Shown: piece by piece, positions 46,328-57,367 of the stretch
Layout: each line of letters starts with the position of its first letter
Position numbering within the stretch: the first letter of the stretch is position 1
From: Pisolithus tinctorius
Taxonomy: Eukaryota > Basidiomycota > Agaricomycetes > Boletales > Pisolithaceae
Assembly: GCA_024663395.1 (NCBI GenBank)
Contig: JANFAH010000015.1
Location: forward strand, 310,001-374,000
DNA length: 64,000 nucleotides
Direction: 5' to 3'
Translations under genes and position numbers: made by a program
Notes under the pieces: model-generated
What the model was told of the DNA's origin: nothing
Database searches by the model: none
Seen by the model: only the letters and a program-made list of their open reading frames with translations

Positions 46328-47910
46328 TCAGGGTTCGAACCTATTAATGCTACCGGATTCCAAAGTATCAGTACTCGATGGATCTGCGCTATTGTCGTTG
46401 CTCGTTCTGAGGGTTGTTACAGGTGCTGGGACGGACGTTACAATTTGATGGGATTCGGATGCAGCAGGAACGTTCGTGTCAGCGATTGAAAGCGAATCTG
46501 GGGTGGACAGACCAGAACTATCCATCTCGTCTGCATCATCTTCTGATAGTGCGGCAGAGTCCATTGCCGCCATCGCAGCATCGATCTCCACAGAAAAGTC
46601 CTCCATTGCACCCATCCTGGACTTTGCGGCTGCTCCAGGGTTCCCGAACACGAAGTGGTTCATCTCCATGACAATCTTCTGGACGTGACGGTCCGTCCAC
46701 TTCATAATGAGCACTTGTTTGTATGCGCGGAACACTTGATAGTAATCGATTTTCGAGATAGCCCCACAACCATTCCCTGGGAACTCCTTGTCAGGAGAAA
46801 GTAGAAACATACACTGTAATGACGAGAATTAAATCAGTAACACGTAGCGCAGCATCACTGCAAGTTTACTCACCATTGTCGCAGCCCATGCAATAGATCC
46901 TGGTGTCACTGCTGTGACCTGCCACTTCTGCCCATTTGTCTTTGGTCCACCACGACGAACAAAGCCTTCTGTGAGTGACATCTTGCCCCATAGCGCTCCT
47001 TTCAAAATCTATTCCTCGTCAGTGGAAAATTGAAGTAACATAGTTTTGACTCACCTGAGCAAGTGGTTTCCAGTTCATGAACGGTTTACGCATGTCAAGC
47101 TTCATGTCCTTGAAGAGAAAGGGGAACCATATTGTGAAACGTTGGTTCGGAGTGCCTACGTCCTTGACTCCAAGCATCTTTGCGATTTCGGGAACTTCGA
47201 GACGAGACGCATTCGGCGAAAAGTGGTTCTTCGGCAGAGCAAAGATTTCGTGGGCATTGTCACGTAGCTTGTAGAGGATGTTGGACCGACCACTTTGCAT
47301 TGCTTGTGCAAACTGGGACGTCGTCAGCATAGTAAGATCATATGGCAGGCGCGAACGTACGACATCAAGGAAGAAATGGGTGTTTCTGATTCTACGCAGA
47401 TGCTCTGGGAGTATGGAATCGAGCTCAGCGACAAGACCCTGTTCCTCCGCCATCCTGCTAGCATAATGCTCAGCAGTCGCAAACACAGGGGAAGGTGACT
47501 TTGACAGCTCCGACATGGCGTTGGTTAGCGGTGTTCGCGGCAAGAACATTTCCATCATTACAGCATATTTTTTCCCCAGTGTCTTGATCTCGCTGTCGTA
47601 CGCAATCACATCGGCAGGAATGTCCTTCGTAGAACAGCGGGTTTTGTTTGCCTCTAGGACGGCATTCTTCTCCAATAGTTCCCGATTGCGGGATTTTTCT
47701 ACGTCAAGTTGCAGTTGGACGGACCTTAGCGCCTGTGAAGTAGTCAGTAAGAACAGTTCTTTGCGAAAAAACATGATTACATACCTCTGCAAGATCACCA
47801 TTGCCTTCTCTTGAACGGGACGATGCGCTCGCGATGGTCCATTGATGACCTTCAGCATCAGGGTCGTTGAGGTCGGCGAGTGCGGATTGAGAGCACCTGC
47901 TGAGATTCAT
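46328..47910 (-). CDS. DUF6698-like protein carried by the Plavaka transposon
   Basis: Four exons with canonical short introns: 47785-47910, 47055-47732, 46874-47008, 46328-46813 (introns 52, 46 and 60 bp, all GT-AG and phase-consistent), giving 474 aa with no stop. The N-terminal ~100 residues include a coiled-coil stretch (LQLDVEKSRNRELLEKNAVL). The central region has GKKYAVMMEMF and RFTIWFPFLFKDMKLDMRKP; then TAVTPGSIAWAATMCMFLLS and YYQVFRAYKQVL. This order matches basidiomycete proteins I remember as DUF6698. Function unknown. The C-terminal 90 residues are Ser/Ala/Asp-rich. Start uncertain: an upstream exon is possible. Intactness suggests recent activity or selection. Confidence 0.6.
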
Positions 47911-48439
47911 TGCGGATAGGCTGGGAACACGGTCGGGTAGCGCAGGGACTGGGTGTTGGAGTCATCGATTGTTTCTTCGCGCGCTTTTGAACACAGGAGC
48001 AGCGTGTACAGCCAATGCTGATGAGAGTAATATTAAGTCATGATGCAACCATGATGCCTCTTACCGAAGGCCCAGTGCACGGTATCAAACGTCAGCAAAC
48101 CTCAAGGTAGATATTAAAGTTAGCCTACCAAAGGAAAACATGTTGGTGATTGACAAATTTCAGCGCTCAGCAATCAGAAGATTTGGAGCTCACCATATGA
48201 CAGTGCACAGGAACGCATGGAGCATGAATACCAACTTGGAATGCAAGGAAGCGGCCAACAGAGGCTGCCAGTCAGCAGGATGATGATGCGAACGGGCATG
48301 TAGCAGCACGTGGATTCGACGAGGTGCAGTCCAAACTAACCAGTAGTTCCCGAAGTCAGCACGTCATCCAAAACAAGAAGCACACAAAAAAACTTAGCAT
48401 TGCGTCAGGTCACGGGCTTCATGCTGCGCCCGATCGGGA

Positions 48440-50190
48440 CAGCCTTTCGAGTCCCTCAAGCGCCAGTACAAAGGTTGCACACCAAATCCATGCTGATCAC
48501 GCCAGTGGGAGATGGGTATATACTCATAGAGTCAGATACCTGAGAGGAACTTGTTAGCACATTACTTAGGAAAGCAACGAAGAACGTACATAGTCCAAGA
48601 ATTTCGCACGTGTATAGCGCTCGATATCGTGCAAGTCAAAGTCACCCCAACCAAGCTAAACCTCGATCCGGTATTTGTTGCTCGTTGTACCATCCAACAC
48701 GTCCTTGTTCTGTAGATAGAGCATAAGTGGGTGCAGTCTTGGTAAGGCATAAATATGTAACATATGTCAGTCATGAGCAAAGGGTGTGTTATGTTCCACT
48801 TGCAGGCCGAGAATAACAAGATATCCGCACAGGACGAGTTCATCTTGTAACTCTTTTGAAGGTGAATCGTTTCTTTCTGCACCGTCTCGATTTGGAGGGG
48901 CTCGAGTTCCTGATCGAATACTCAACATAAGTCCATGACAACAATCTTGTGAACTAAAAAAAATCAGTCAGCACAAATCGCAAAATACAGCAGAATGTGA
49001 CCGTCTCTTTTCCCACAAGTGAGCGCAGAAAATCTAGATCAAACTCATCTTATGGGTGGGGATCTTGTCGTGCATGAAGATACCTGTCAGATCAAGTTGG
49101 ACCTGGAAACCGACATAGACGTTCGCTAGGTCGATCGTCGGGCTCCACCAGAGCGTGAGCATGAACCGATGGTTGGGAATTTGGTTCAAACCCAAACGTT
49201 GAGCATTCGCAGGCTTTTTGTATCGAATGGACTCTTCAAAGCCCGATGCCTTCTCCCAGAAGAGACTCTCCCAGGTTGGGAAATACCACCCAATGCAGCG
49301 ATAACATCAACTTGGTAGTTGTTGAGCTGCCAAAGTTTTCCGTCATGTCGTTGTGAAGTCCACCAGAATGGATTGCTACAATCGTAGTTAGTTGCGGCGT
49401 TCGAGGAGAAGGAATAAACATGCACTGTTTGAGCGACTGATGTTGCCTCCGATCTGTACGAACGCGCCAACCACGATCGTGGCGAGACTAAAGAACCAAT
49501 TAACTTTGTCGATTCCACATATAGTGAAACAATAAACTTACGTGCAGCGATCCTTCTGGAACAGAGTATTGATACGGGGGATACCTCTGTCCCAGCTGTC
49601 TTCGAGGTCTTCAAGAGTGAGACGACGGCTTTGAGCGTTCGCTTCCTTCCACTTCATGGAGTATTCTAACCAGACACAGGCTGAATCCAGGAATTCCGCC
49701 TCTGATGGGCGGAGATAACAGTACAAGTTGGGTATGAGTTGGTCCTCTTCATGGAACATACCGGCTCGGAAGTGGGTAACTATCAGGACATTCATTAGTG
49801 GTTGTAAAGATGCAGGAATGATGGTGTGTACCAATCTCCACCATCAGTTTGCTTCAACCACCTCAGGTCGCTTTGTGGAATCAGAACGTGACCCATCGAC
49901 AACATACTAAGACCGCCTAGCCCCTTCGGAGTGTAGAAAACGACTGGTGGGAAACGTGAAGGCACCTTACTGTTCAACCCGATCTTGACACGGGTTTGAA
50001 TCTTGTTCTCAGCCCTGACAAGGGCACCTAACAACTCGTTTGTGTGGATAACAGCTTCATGGTAGTATGTCATGAGACCGATCAATGCAGTATTCCACTT
50101 GTTCACGATCTTGAAGAATGTTGTGAAACCAGAACTTGTAAGGATTCATCCGTCGAATACAGTTTTTGAACCATTGGATACCTGAAAAGT
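48440..50190 (-). pseudogene. PRP8: Captured fragment of the spliceosome gene PRP8
   Basis: PRP8 is the U5 snRNP core protein. In order on the minus strand: [20 protein letters not shown], then [35 protein letters not shown] (49795-50106); [13 protein letters not shown] and [20 protein letters not shown] (49538-49834); [13 protein letters not shown] (about 49335-49375); [18 protein letters not shown] (about 49070-49130); [15 protein letters not shown] (about 48830-48860); [14 protein letters not shown] (about 48590); SIYPSPTGV (about 48520). This spans the RT thumb/linker to endonuclease-like region. Introns are retained, so it came from genomic DNA. Broken by a 1-bp deletion near 49480, a non-triplet deletion of ~13 codons near 49285, and TAG stops near 49037 and 48657. 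Confidence 0.85.
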
Positions 50191-50261
50191 TTGCATGTCA
50201 GAAAAAAGACCCGAGCAATCAATGTACGCCAACGAACCATGGCTTCGAATTATCTCCCCAG

Positions 50262-50932
50262 GCGTGAGCGAGATTTCGGCCCTACGAAATCTTTCCATAC
50301 CATAGTCTTGAACTCACTCAGCGTGAGTCGATGGGGTGGAAGATATGGGGCTCGGCGCAGGGCCTGTGGCTTCGGCACTCGAAGTGAGAGATCCATCCCA
50401 CAAGATCCTTCTGTACTATGGATTCGAACCTGCCCAGTGTGAGCAGGGTGTCAATATACGACAGGGGGGAGAAATGATGCGAGACTCAGTGTGAGTCGAT
50501 GGGGTGAAAGATATGGACTCGGCGCAGGGCCTGTGGCTTCAGCTCCCAAAGTGAGCGATCCACCCTGCAAGATCCTTCTGTATGATTCAAACTTGCTCAG
50601 TAAGAGTAGGGCGTCAATATACGACAGGGGGGAGGTATGATGCGAGACTTCGGCCCCACGAAATCTCTCCGTACCATAGTCTCGAACTCGCTCAGTGTGA
50701 GTCGATAGGGGGAAGACATGAGCTCGACACAGGGCCTGCGACCTCGGCTGTCGAAGTAAACAATTCGCCCTGCACGATCCTTCTGTACTATAGATTCAAA
50801 CTTTCCCGGTGTGAGCGGGGTGTCAATATACGACAGGGGAGAGGTATTACGGTGCGCAACTTCAGCCCTATGAAATCTTTCCGTACCATAGTCTTGAACT
50901 CATTCAGCGTGAGTCGACAGGTGGGGAGGTAT
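50262..50932. repeat. ~209-bp tandem repeats between transposase and PRP8 fragment
   Basis: Just over three units. Landmark TCAATATACGACAGGGG is at 50451, 50614 and 50823; the middle unit lacks ~46 bp. Units also share GCGTGAGTCGATGGGG, GGCGCAGGGCCTGTGGC and CCTTCTGTACTATGGATTC. CpG-rich. Small frames in it (50191-50962) look spurious. Confidence 0.85.
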
Positions 50933-51186
50933 CTGTTACTGGATAATATGATAACCTTGTAGGTAAAATTATTAGTGGTACGGTAACAAATGAACGAAAG
51001 CGAGGGAATAATTATAATCAAGGCAAAGCAACTTGTACTCTGCACGGATCCACAAATCTGGTATGGGAAGGTGAATTTGCCGATCAGACGACTGGTAAAA
51101 TAAACAGAAAAGCTGTTTCGTCAACTGGATCCTCAGTACTTTGGGTCAAAACGTTTCAAAGGGCCAACTTACATAGTTGATGGGTT

Positions 51187-54100
51187 TTAGTGGTGTCCTG
51201 CAGTCTTGTGCATCATTTGCACACGAAGGAACATGTCAGTATCGATCGTGTCAACGACGAGGTACTCGCCAGCTCTCGTATGATCTGGATACAGAAGGGC
51301 ACCGCGGATGATTGAGTGGACCGAAATAATCTCGGACGATCCTCGTGGTCGCTCGCGTACCCTCCAGAAGTTGAGGTGTTTGTCCTTCTGAAGTCGCTGC
51401 CCGATTGGGGCGTCGTATGGCTGTATCAGAGCCAAGGGGAAGGCCTCTCCGCCAACAACACACTGGAACAGAAGTATAAGTCGCCCGAATATGTCGTTTT
51501 GCTGAGTCTTGATGAGTACAGAGTCATAACGAGGATGCCCATGGAACTTGGGGTGGGAGCATAGATAATCCATGTACTGGCACCAGTTGATGGTGGACTC
51601 GAAGTTGACTTTGACAAAGTGATATTCTGTAATCTTTGGTGAACGTTAGAGACTTGAATGATAGAGCAAAAAGACGGTTTTACTTACCGTATCGTTCCTT
51701 TGGAATTGGATGTGTTTCTCGCCAGGAAGAGGTTTCCCTGCGAAGACAAAGTACTTATTGAGGAACTCGCTGAGTTTTCCCCGGAATCGATTGAATGCGT
51801 TGTCGGCAATACTCTTCTTTTCGATATCCTCGAACGTTAATGGCTCCTTCACTTGGCTACCCAACTTCACATGGAAATATTCTTCCTCAGGCTCGTCAAC
51901 AGCGATATTGACGGTGTCCATATTTGTCGCCACTCTGAACATCCTGTAAGAATCGTATTCCTTGATCTTGCATTGGATATGTTCAGAAATCAGTCTAAGG
52001 TGATCGACATGGAGAATCTGCACAAGCATAAGTAAGCTGGATACTAACCAACAATTCGACTTACTTGCTGAGCAACGTCCTTGAAATTAGTTTGCTTTTG
52101 GTATGCTTGCTTCAACGGACCATGCATTTTCTCATTTGGCTTTGTATTGAAATTGCGGGTGACACCCTTCGCTTCGATGTCATCGAATACATGCATATGG
52201 GTGTGGTTCTTCGGAAAGTTCCAATTTTTCCCTGTATGCTGAGTTTGCTCCGCATATTTCTGTTCCAGAAACCGTCAGCAACGATTCAAATACCAAAAAC
52301 GGTGCCGACCTGAATCAAGGAGTTGAAGGTATGGAGTGCTTCCCGCCCGGCGGTAAGTGTGTGTGTCGTATGTAGTTCGAGCGCCGTATACAGGTCGAAC
52401 TCGACGTAAGCACACAGACAGTGCAACAGAAGGTAGCCATCTTTTTCTGTCTCACGCGGCAAGATGTCGTGACAGGCGAATACGATTATCTGTTCAGAAG
52501 ACGTCAGCAGAACCCAAGCTTGACGGGATATCCACATTACCTTAGAAAGATCCTCAAGCTTCTGACCGTCTGTATATGAAATCGAAAGTGCTTCCTCGAA
52601 ATGATTGAGACCATGCCAGTGGGGCATTGCGTTGATACTAGTATATCGTTAGCAAACCTGTTTCGAGCAACAAGATAGACTCACTTTCGCTCAGTCTTTC
52701 CCATTGTCTGACGACCCATTTTCTCGAGGATCTTCAGAAGCTCTCCCCACAGATGATCACCAAACGATCCTGCGCAGTTTGCATGCAACCGATCCCAACA
52801 CAATGCGCGATAAACGTCCATGTTCATGACTGCACAAAAGGCACTCTGAAGAGGAATTAGGCCGTAGTAAAGGTGATGATGCAAGTTACTTACATCTACA
52901 TCACGTAGTCCTTGCTCAATTAGAATTTGTTCTTTTTCATCTGCTCGGTTCTGGGACCGCACCTCCTGTAAAGTCTTGGAAATGTTCTCGCTCGTACGAA
53001 GTTCACAGTTCGTGGGGAATTTCGATATCTCATTCTGATGAATGAGACAAACCAGACAAGGGTGATGTGACATGACACCACGTATGAGTGCCATGACTGC
53101 CCTGAATGTTGAGATAGTCAGTCTGCAGTTGTATGATTTCACCTACCCTAACCACTCACTGCTCTTCGTAATCAGCAGAAAGAATTAGTATGGTAGGGAA
53201 AAGTCGACGCAGGACACCATCCCAACACGTTACCCAACAACCATTTTTCGAGTAGACCGAAACGGTGTCCAGAATCTTCTTGAACGATTCATGCCAAATG
53301 AGATTCTTGAAGTTGGCGAAAGACGTCTTTCCAGAATACCTCTTGTCTTCATTTACCTAGAAGCGCAAAAAATCAGTAAGTATGCTCGACACAATCAATA
53401 AAAGTACTGTACAATTGGTAGCCACCCAACTACCCGGCCACCACCTAAGCCTTCACCGTTCCGGATCCAAGTGGGGAGGTTAGCAAGTCGTGCAACAACT
53501 GGATACCCTTTTTGTCGACCAAACGATGATAGTTTGGCTTTATCAGCGTACAAGATGAATGCCAGAACCTTGCCGTCAGGTGGTAAGTCACTCTGAAAAA
53601 AGGAAAAAGCAATCGTTGAAGATACAGACTTAAGACTAACAACGTACTTGTACATTCCAAAAATTGTCAGCCGTCCATGGTTCATCAATGAAACGAATGA
53701 ACGAGGAGCCATCAAACTTTGATAGGCACTGAGCATTGAATATAAAATACAGCCCCACACTGGTATCCTTCAAAAGATCAGAAGCCCAATCCCATAGTGA
53801 ACGATAGTGCACTTCAAACTCCATCGTCTCACCTGCAAATGGCACACTTATTACACTTTCCTGAAACTGGACTAATGTGTGATTAGCGTTGGCAGTAATA
53901 GTAAGTTAACAACACATACCGTCGTCATGCGATGGGAAGTGGCCCGCCAAGTACTCTCGAGATCGTTGTAAGTTTCTAGGGTGCACTCCTCAGTACGAAA
54001 ACATCTTGAAAGCTTGAGGATAAAATTAATTTGCTCCCTGTTGAGAGTGGCCCCACAGATGAATTCTGAAAGGTCGAAATCGAGACGAGTGCGAAATGGA

Positions 54101-54729
54101 TACCACGGAGCCGTGCAGGGATCAGGGGTGTATGATTTGGGTGCATGGCCTCGACTGAACTCAGTAAATGGCACCGTTACAGTTGGCTTGCCGGCATTCG
54201 GGTGGTATTCGACTCGGATATCATCGACATTGATATCAGCCTCAGGTTCAACAGCTGCACAGTGAATCAATATGAATGATACAAACTGAACATCGACACG
54301 CACCATCCACCGGGTCATCTGCACCCACAACGCTAGCCGCTGACTCAAAATCCACAACCATGGGCCATAACACTGCAGGCTCTGCGAACAGTTGTGAGAA
54401 CGCAATCCGAAGGGTAGCAGGATACTTACCAGGCGCTGGTCCCGTGTTTGCCGCAGTGGAGGATCCAGTTGCTGAGTACGGATCATTATCAACGGCAAGT
54501 CGTCCTCGTGAACGTTCACCTGTGCCAGAACAGATCCCCAACAATAAATCAGGAAATTCAGCCAGTAGAAACCAGGCACACCTTGTTGACGAAGCAAGTC
54601 AAAATGAGCAGAATCTTCATGTGTTTTGTGGATTCGCCTGAGACACGATTTGCGATGAGGACCTATTCCAGTTGGCTTGAATGATTTCCCACACGATTCG
54701 CACGAAACAGTTTGCTTTTCGGGAGGCAT
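51187..54729 (-). CDS. Plavaka-family transposase, multi-exon, apparently intact
   Basis: Likely start MPPEKQ at 54729, then a C2H2-like finger (CX2CX11HX3C). Conserved blocks in order: EYHPNAGKP; WYPFRTRLDFDLSEF; TYNDLESTWRATSHRMT; EVHYRSLWDWASDLL; FIRFIDEPWTADNFW; LAFILYADKAKLSSFG; GYPVVARLANLP; RNGEGLGGGRVVGWLP; SFANFKNLIWHESF; LFPTILILSADYEEQ; VMALIRGV; ALCWDRLHANCAGSFGDHLW; HFEEALSISYTDGQKLEDLS; GYLLLHCLCAYVEFDLY; NEKMHGPLKQAY; FGRLILLFQCVVG; SIIRGALLYPDHTRAGEYLV; stop at 51187. This is the usual Plavaka layout, split by many short GT-AG introns. I found no stop in the exons inspected. It catalyses excision and integration of the element. Confidence 0.85.
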
Positions 54730-55343
54730 ATTGTCAGTAAATGAAAGGAACACGGTCCTTAAGAAAAAAGACAGTTAGTACAGGGAGAAAAGCGAGTGGA
54801 AAGGGAAACAAGAGGCAGAATCAGTAGTAGCCACTATTGTGAAGGGCATTGCAACGACCTTGCCAGCGAATTGCAACCCCACGCTCCCACACACAATCTT
54901 ATCGTAAACTGATTATCACTGTGTAAAAATCTGACATCATTGCAATGAACTAAATAATTTTCCGACATAGTACTCCAGTGTAATCAGTATGAATATCAAA
55001 TAAAGTCCCCACTTCCAACTCCCTCTCAGTCCCCTTTGGTGTTTCATCTCCACTCTCTCTGAGTCCACTCTACCTCTGAAATACAAGGGCTGAGCTCATG
55101 CAAGGGGGCAGTGCACTAGCTGAACCCAACACCCTCTCATCTGACCTCCAACCTCCAACCTCCAACCTCCAACTCTGACTCTCTTCTCCAAAACTTTCCT
55201 CCATACCCCTCCACTCACTGTTCATTGAATATCTTGCCACCCAGTAGTCAGAATCACTTTGGACTTTGACCACTGTACTCCACAGCCCAACCTGCTCCTA
55301 CTCTGCCCTAAGAGGAAGTCAGGGGTGTTGTGCAACTTTGACA

Positions 55344-56932
55344 CTGATTCATGCCATATCTGACACTTCAGAAGGGTTGGACACATGCATATCAATTCAT
55401 AGACAAAGTTTGGTGTCACCCCACTCAGATCTGAGAGAGCAAGATGCAAAATAAAGATTCAAGAGTGTGGAAAAATGGGAAAAAGTCCCAAAATAACATG
55501 GAGATTTTGAAAACATATCAAAAATGTGGATTTGCACACATCACAGTGGCCCTGCCAACCCCAGACTTTGGGTGAGAAATGCAGCAATATGGCCTACCAT
55601 GTTGGCACCATGTGCCTGGTGAGATATCCACTTAAACATGTCAAAATTGCGAAAATGTGTGCAATGGTGTAGTGGTGTTGACTTTGCACTGGCATAAATC
55701 TCCCATTGTCTCAATGAGTCAAGTGTACCATTTCGCATTTTTGAGCATTTGCAGTGAGTATCACATCAGGCACTTGTTACCAATATCTTCCACCATGTCC
55801 CAATATCCTCCACCTAAGTTCTGGTAGTGGTAGCTGCACTGTGGGATGTGCTGTGCTATGTTTTGATATGTTTTCAAAATCTCCACTATTTTATTTTCTC
55901 TTTTTGAAGCTTTCCAATGCTTCTGGGATCAGTATTTGGCTTGCTGTTCACTCAATTCTAAATGGATAAACTTGAAACTTTGGAAATGCATTGAAGGAAT
56001 CTTCAACCTTCCTGAAGTGTCAGATATGGCATGAAGGATGTGTAAGATGAATGGTGTGATGTTTTGTTGGCATTTTCATTTCCATTATATCTCAGCAACT
56101 GCTGGACAAGACCACCTGTGCCTTTGACAATGTGTAGCAACATGGTAGCCTATTCTACTCATAAAAATTTAGATCCATATGTCAAGAATTGAATGGGTGG
56201 GGATGCAATTTGCATTTTTAGCACAGCCACAAATGCCCAGCATGCAAATAGGGGTGGCATTGCTGGTCATGTGATATGGATTGAGTCATGTGCAGAGTGC
56301 TAGAGGTGTGATCATATGATGAGTACAGTCATGTGACCCATTACATAAGCCAATGGTCCAGGGAGTTATTGCCACATGATCATTATGTAAAAGGTCACAT
56401 GATCTATCATTGTATCTTGTCATGTGATGCTGCAGGAGTGGTCACATGTCAATTGTCACACAGTCATGTGACCCATTCCATAACCAAGTGTTCTGGGGAG
56501 TGACTGACATGTGATCATTATGTAATAGGTTACATGATCTATGATTGTACCTTGTCATGTGACATTGATTAAGTCACATGCATATTTTCCCATGATCATA
56601 TGACACACTACATAATAGAATGCTCCGGAGGATCACCATCATGTAATCATTATGTAAAACTCACATGATCTACAATCATCTCTGCTTATGTCATTCATCA
56701 TGTGACCATCACATCTACTGGTCACATGCTCATCTGTATAGCCACAGTACAGGTGCAAATTATCAATATTTGTGACAGGGTAACCCACCATGGGAACATT
56801 CCAATCTGAATTTTTTTTTCATACACCAACAGAGGTTGTTGCTCAGGGGCATTGTCTATATTGGGAAGTGGTAGTTGCCATGAATTCTGTAACTGCTTTT
56901 GTGGTAACTACCACATTGCTTGGTCAAAATCA
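55344..56932. other. Right part of E8: core hairpin and right arm
   Basis: Non-coding. 55344-56090 is the core with an internal inverted pair (about 55499-55518/55861-55885) and ATGCCATATCTGACACTTCA (55351-55370) inverted at about 56012-56032. 56092-56932 is the right arm, the inverted copy of 22802-23509. Confidence 0.6.
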
Positions 56933-57155
56933 GCAGACTCTGGTGGGTCTTCAACATTTGCATGACAAGTTCAGCCTCATCCATGGATATACACTCAATG
57001 GCAAGAGGTAGCAGTGGTGATGACCTTCCACATGTAATATATGGGCTGTTGATGATGTGTGTGCTTAAGTGTGAGAGTTGGGAACATAGTTGAACTCACC
57101 ATGACTGGTAAATACCAGGCTCTTTCCCATCAAAGACTACCCACCACTGAGACAT
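56933..57155 (-). pseudogene. Start of the E10 viroplasmin-like gene (first motif)
   Basis: ATG at 57155: MSQWWVVFDGKEPGIYQSW, then a GTGAGT intron donor, and after it SMDEAELVMQMLKTHQSL, where E8 interrupts. WWVVFDGKEPGIYxSW fits the caulimovirus viroplasmin / RNase H1 N-terminal fold, and a second such motif lies in 22495-22801, so the intact gene had two. In known proteins this domain binds RNA or RNA:DNA hybrid. Role in E10 unknown. 57156-57367 (the interval to the alpha-kinase stop) has a duplicated GATGATGTAGAATnGCAATT segment but no gene seen. Confidence 0.5.
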
Positions 57156-57367
57156 TGTAGCATACAACAGTTGGGTTGGTAGCTACATGTCTGAGGTCTT
57201 TTATAACCAGGCCCCACATGTGCTTTACTGCAGTGATGATGTAGAATAGCAATTCAACAACTCAGTCCTTTGTGTATGTACTAGAGAGAATAGTGATGGG
57301 GATGATGTAGAATGGCAATTTGATGACTCTGTCCTTTGCATATGTACTAGCAAGAGTAGCAATTGTA

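Larger units (their letters stand above)
45740..54967 (-). mobile_element. Plavaka-type DNA transposon with captured genes
   Basis: 9,228 bp with short inverted ends TGTCGGAAAAT...ATTTTCCGACA and a TA duplication (45738-45739, 54968-54969) in the 3' LTR of E7, 9-10 bp downstream of the LTR TATA box. The uninterrupted LTR is seen at 23976-24000. Subterminal ATTGCAAT/AATGGCAAT motifs cluster in the first ~170 and last ~130 bp. Contents on the minus strand: transposase, 209-bp repeats, PRP8 fragment, DUF6698-like gene. CpG content is normal, so it is a recent arrival in old sequence. 45740-46327 otherwise holds no gene. Confidence 0.88.
23510..55343 (+). mobile_element. E7: Ty3/gypsy chromovirus hosting E6 and the Plavaka transposon
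   Basis: 5' LTR 23510-24357 (848 bp; TATATAA at 23976-23982) and 3' LTR 45256-45739 plus 54968-55343. Flanks CTGAG (23505-23509) and CTGAT (55344-55348) are a near-perfect 5-bp duplication. Gag lies at 24414-25687 and pol at 41925-45211, separated by E6; the 3' LTR is split by Plavaka. About 250 bp of protease present in E5 and E9 is missing at the E6 junction. Unlike E5, E6 and E9 it has no antisense gene: only ~20 bp separate the chromodomain stop from the PPT. Confidence 0.85.
22802..56932. mobile_element. E8: foldback-type element with ~700-bp inverted arms, split by E7
   Basis: 22802-23509 is the reverse complement of about 56092-56932, starting GCTGATTTTGACC on the left and ending GGTCAAAATCAGC on the right. 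The right arm carries an extra ~140-bp duplicated block (about 56340-56470). Inside the right part a further inverted pair (GAGATTTTGAAAACATATCA, 55499-55518, against about 55861-55885) makes the core itself a hairpin. Without E7 the element is about 2.3 kb and has no coding capacity. It lies inside the E10 viroplasmin-like gene. No target duplication was seen, so the ends are approximate. Confidence 0.6.

Noticed and set aside
47046..47814. Several plus-strand frames
   Set aside because: They overlap exons of the minus-strand DUF6698-like gene, whose introns and frame are consistent.
48440..50190. Functional host PRP8 gene
   Set aside because: Only a central part is present, with frameshifts, a deletion and stops, enclosed by transposon ends.
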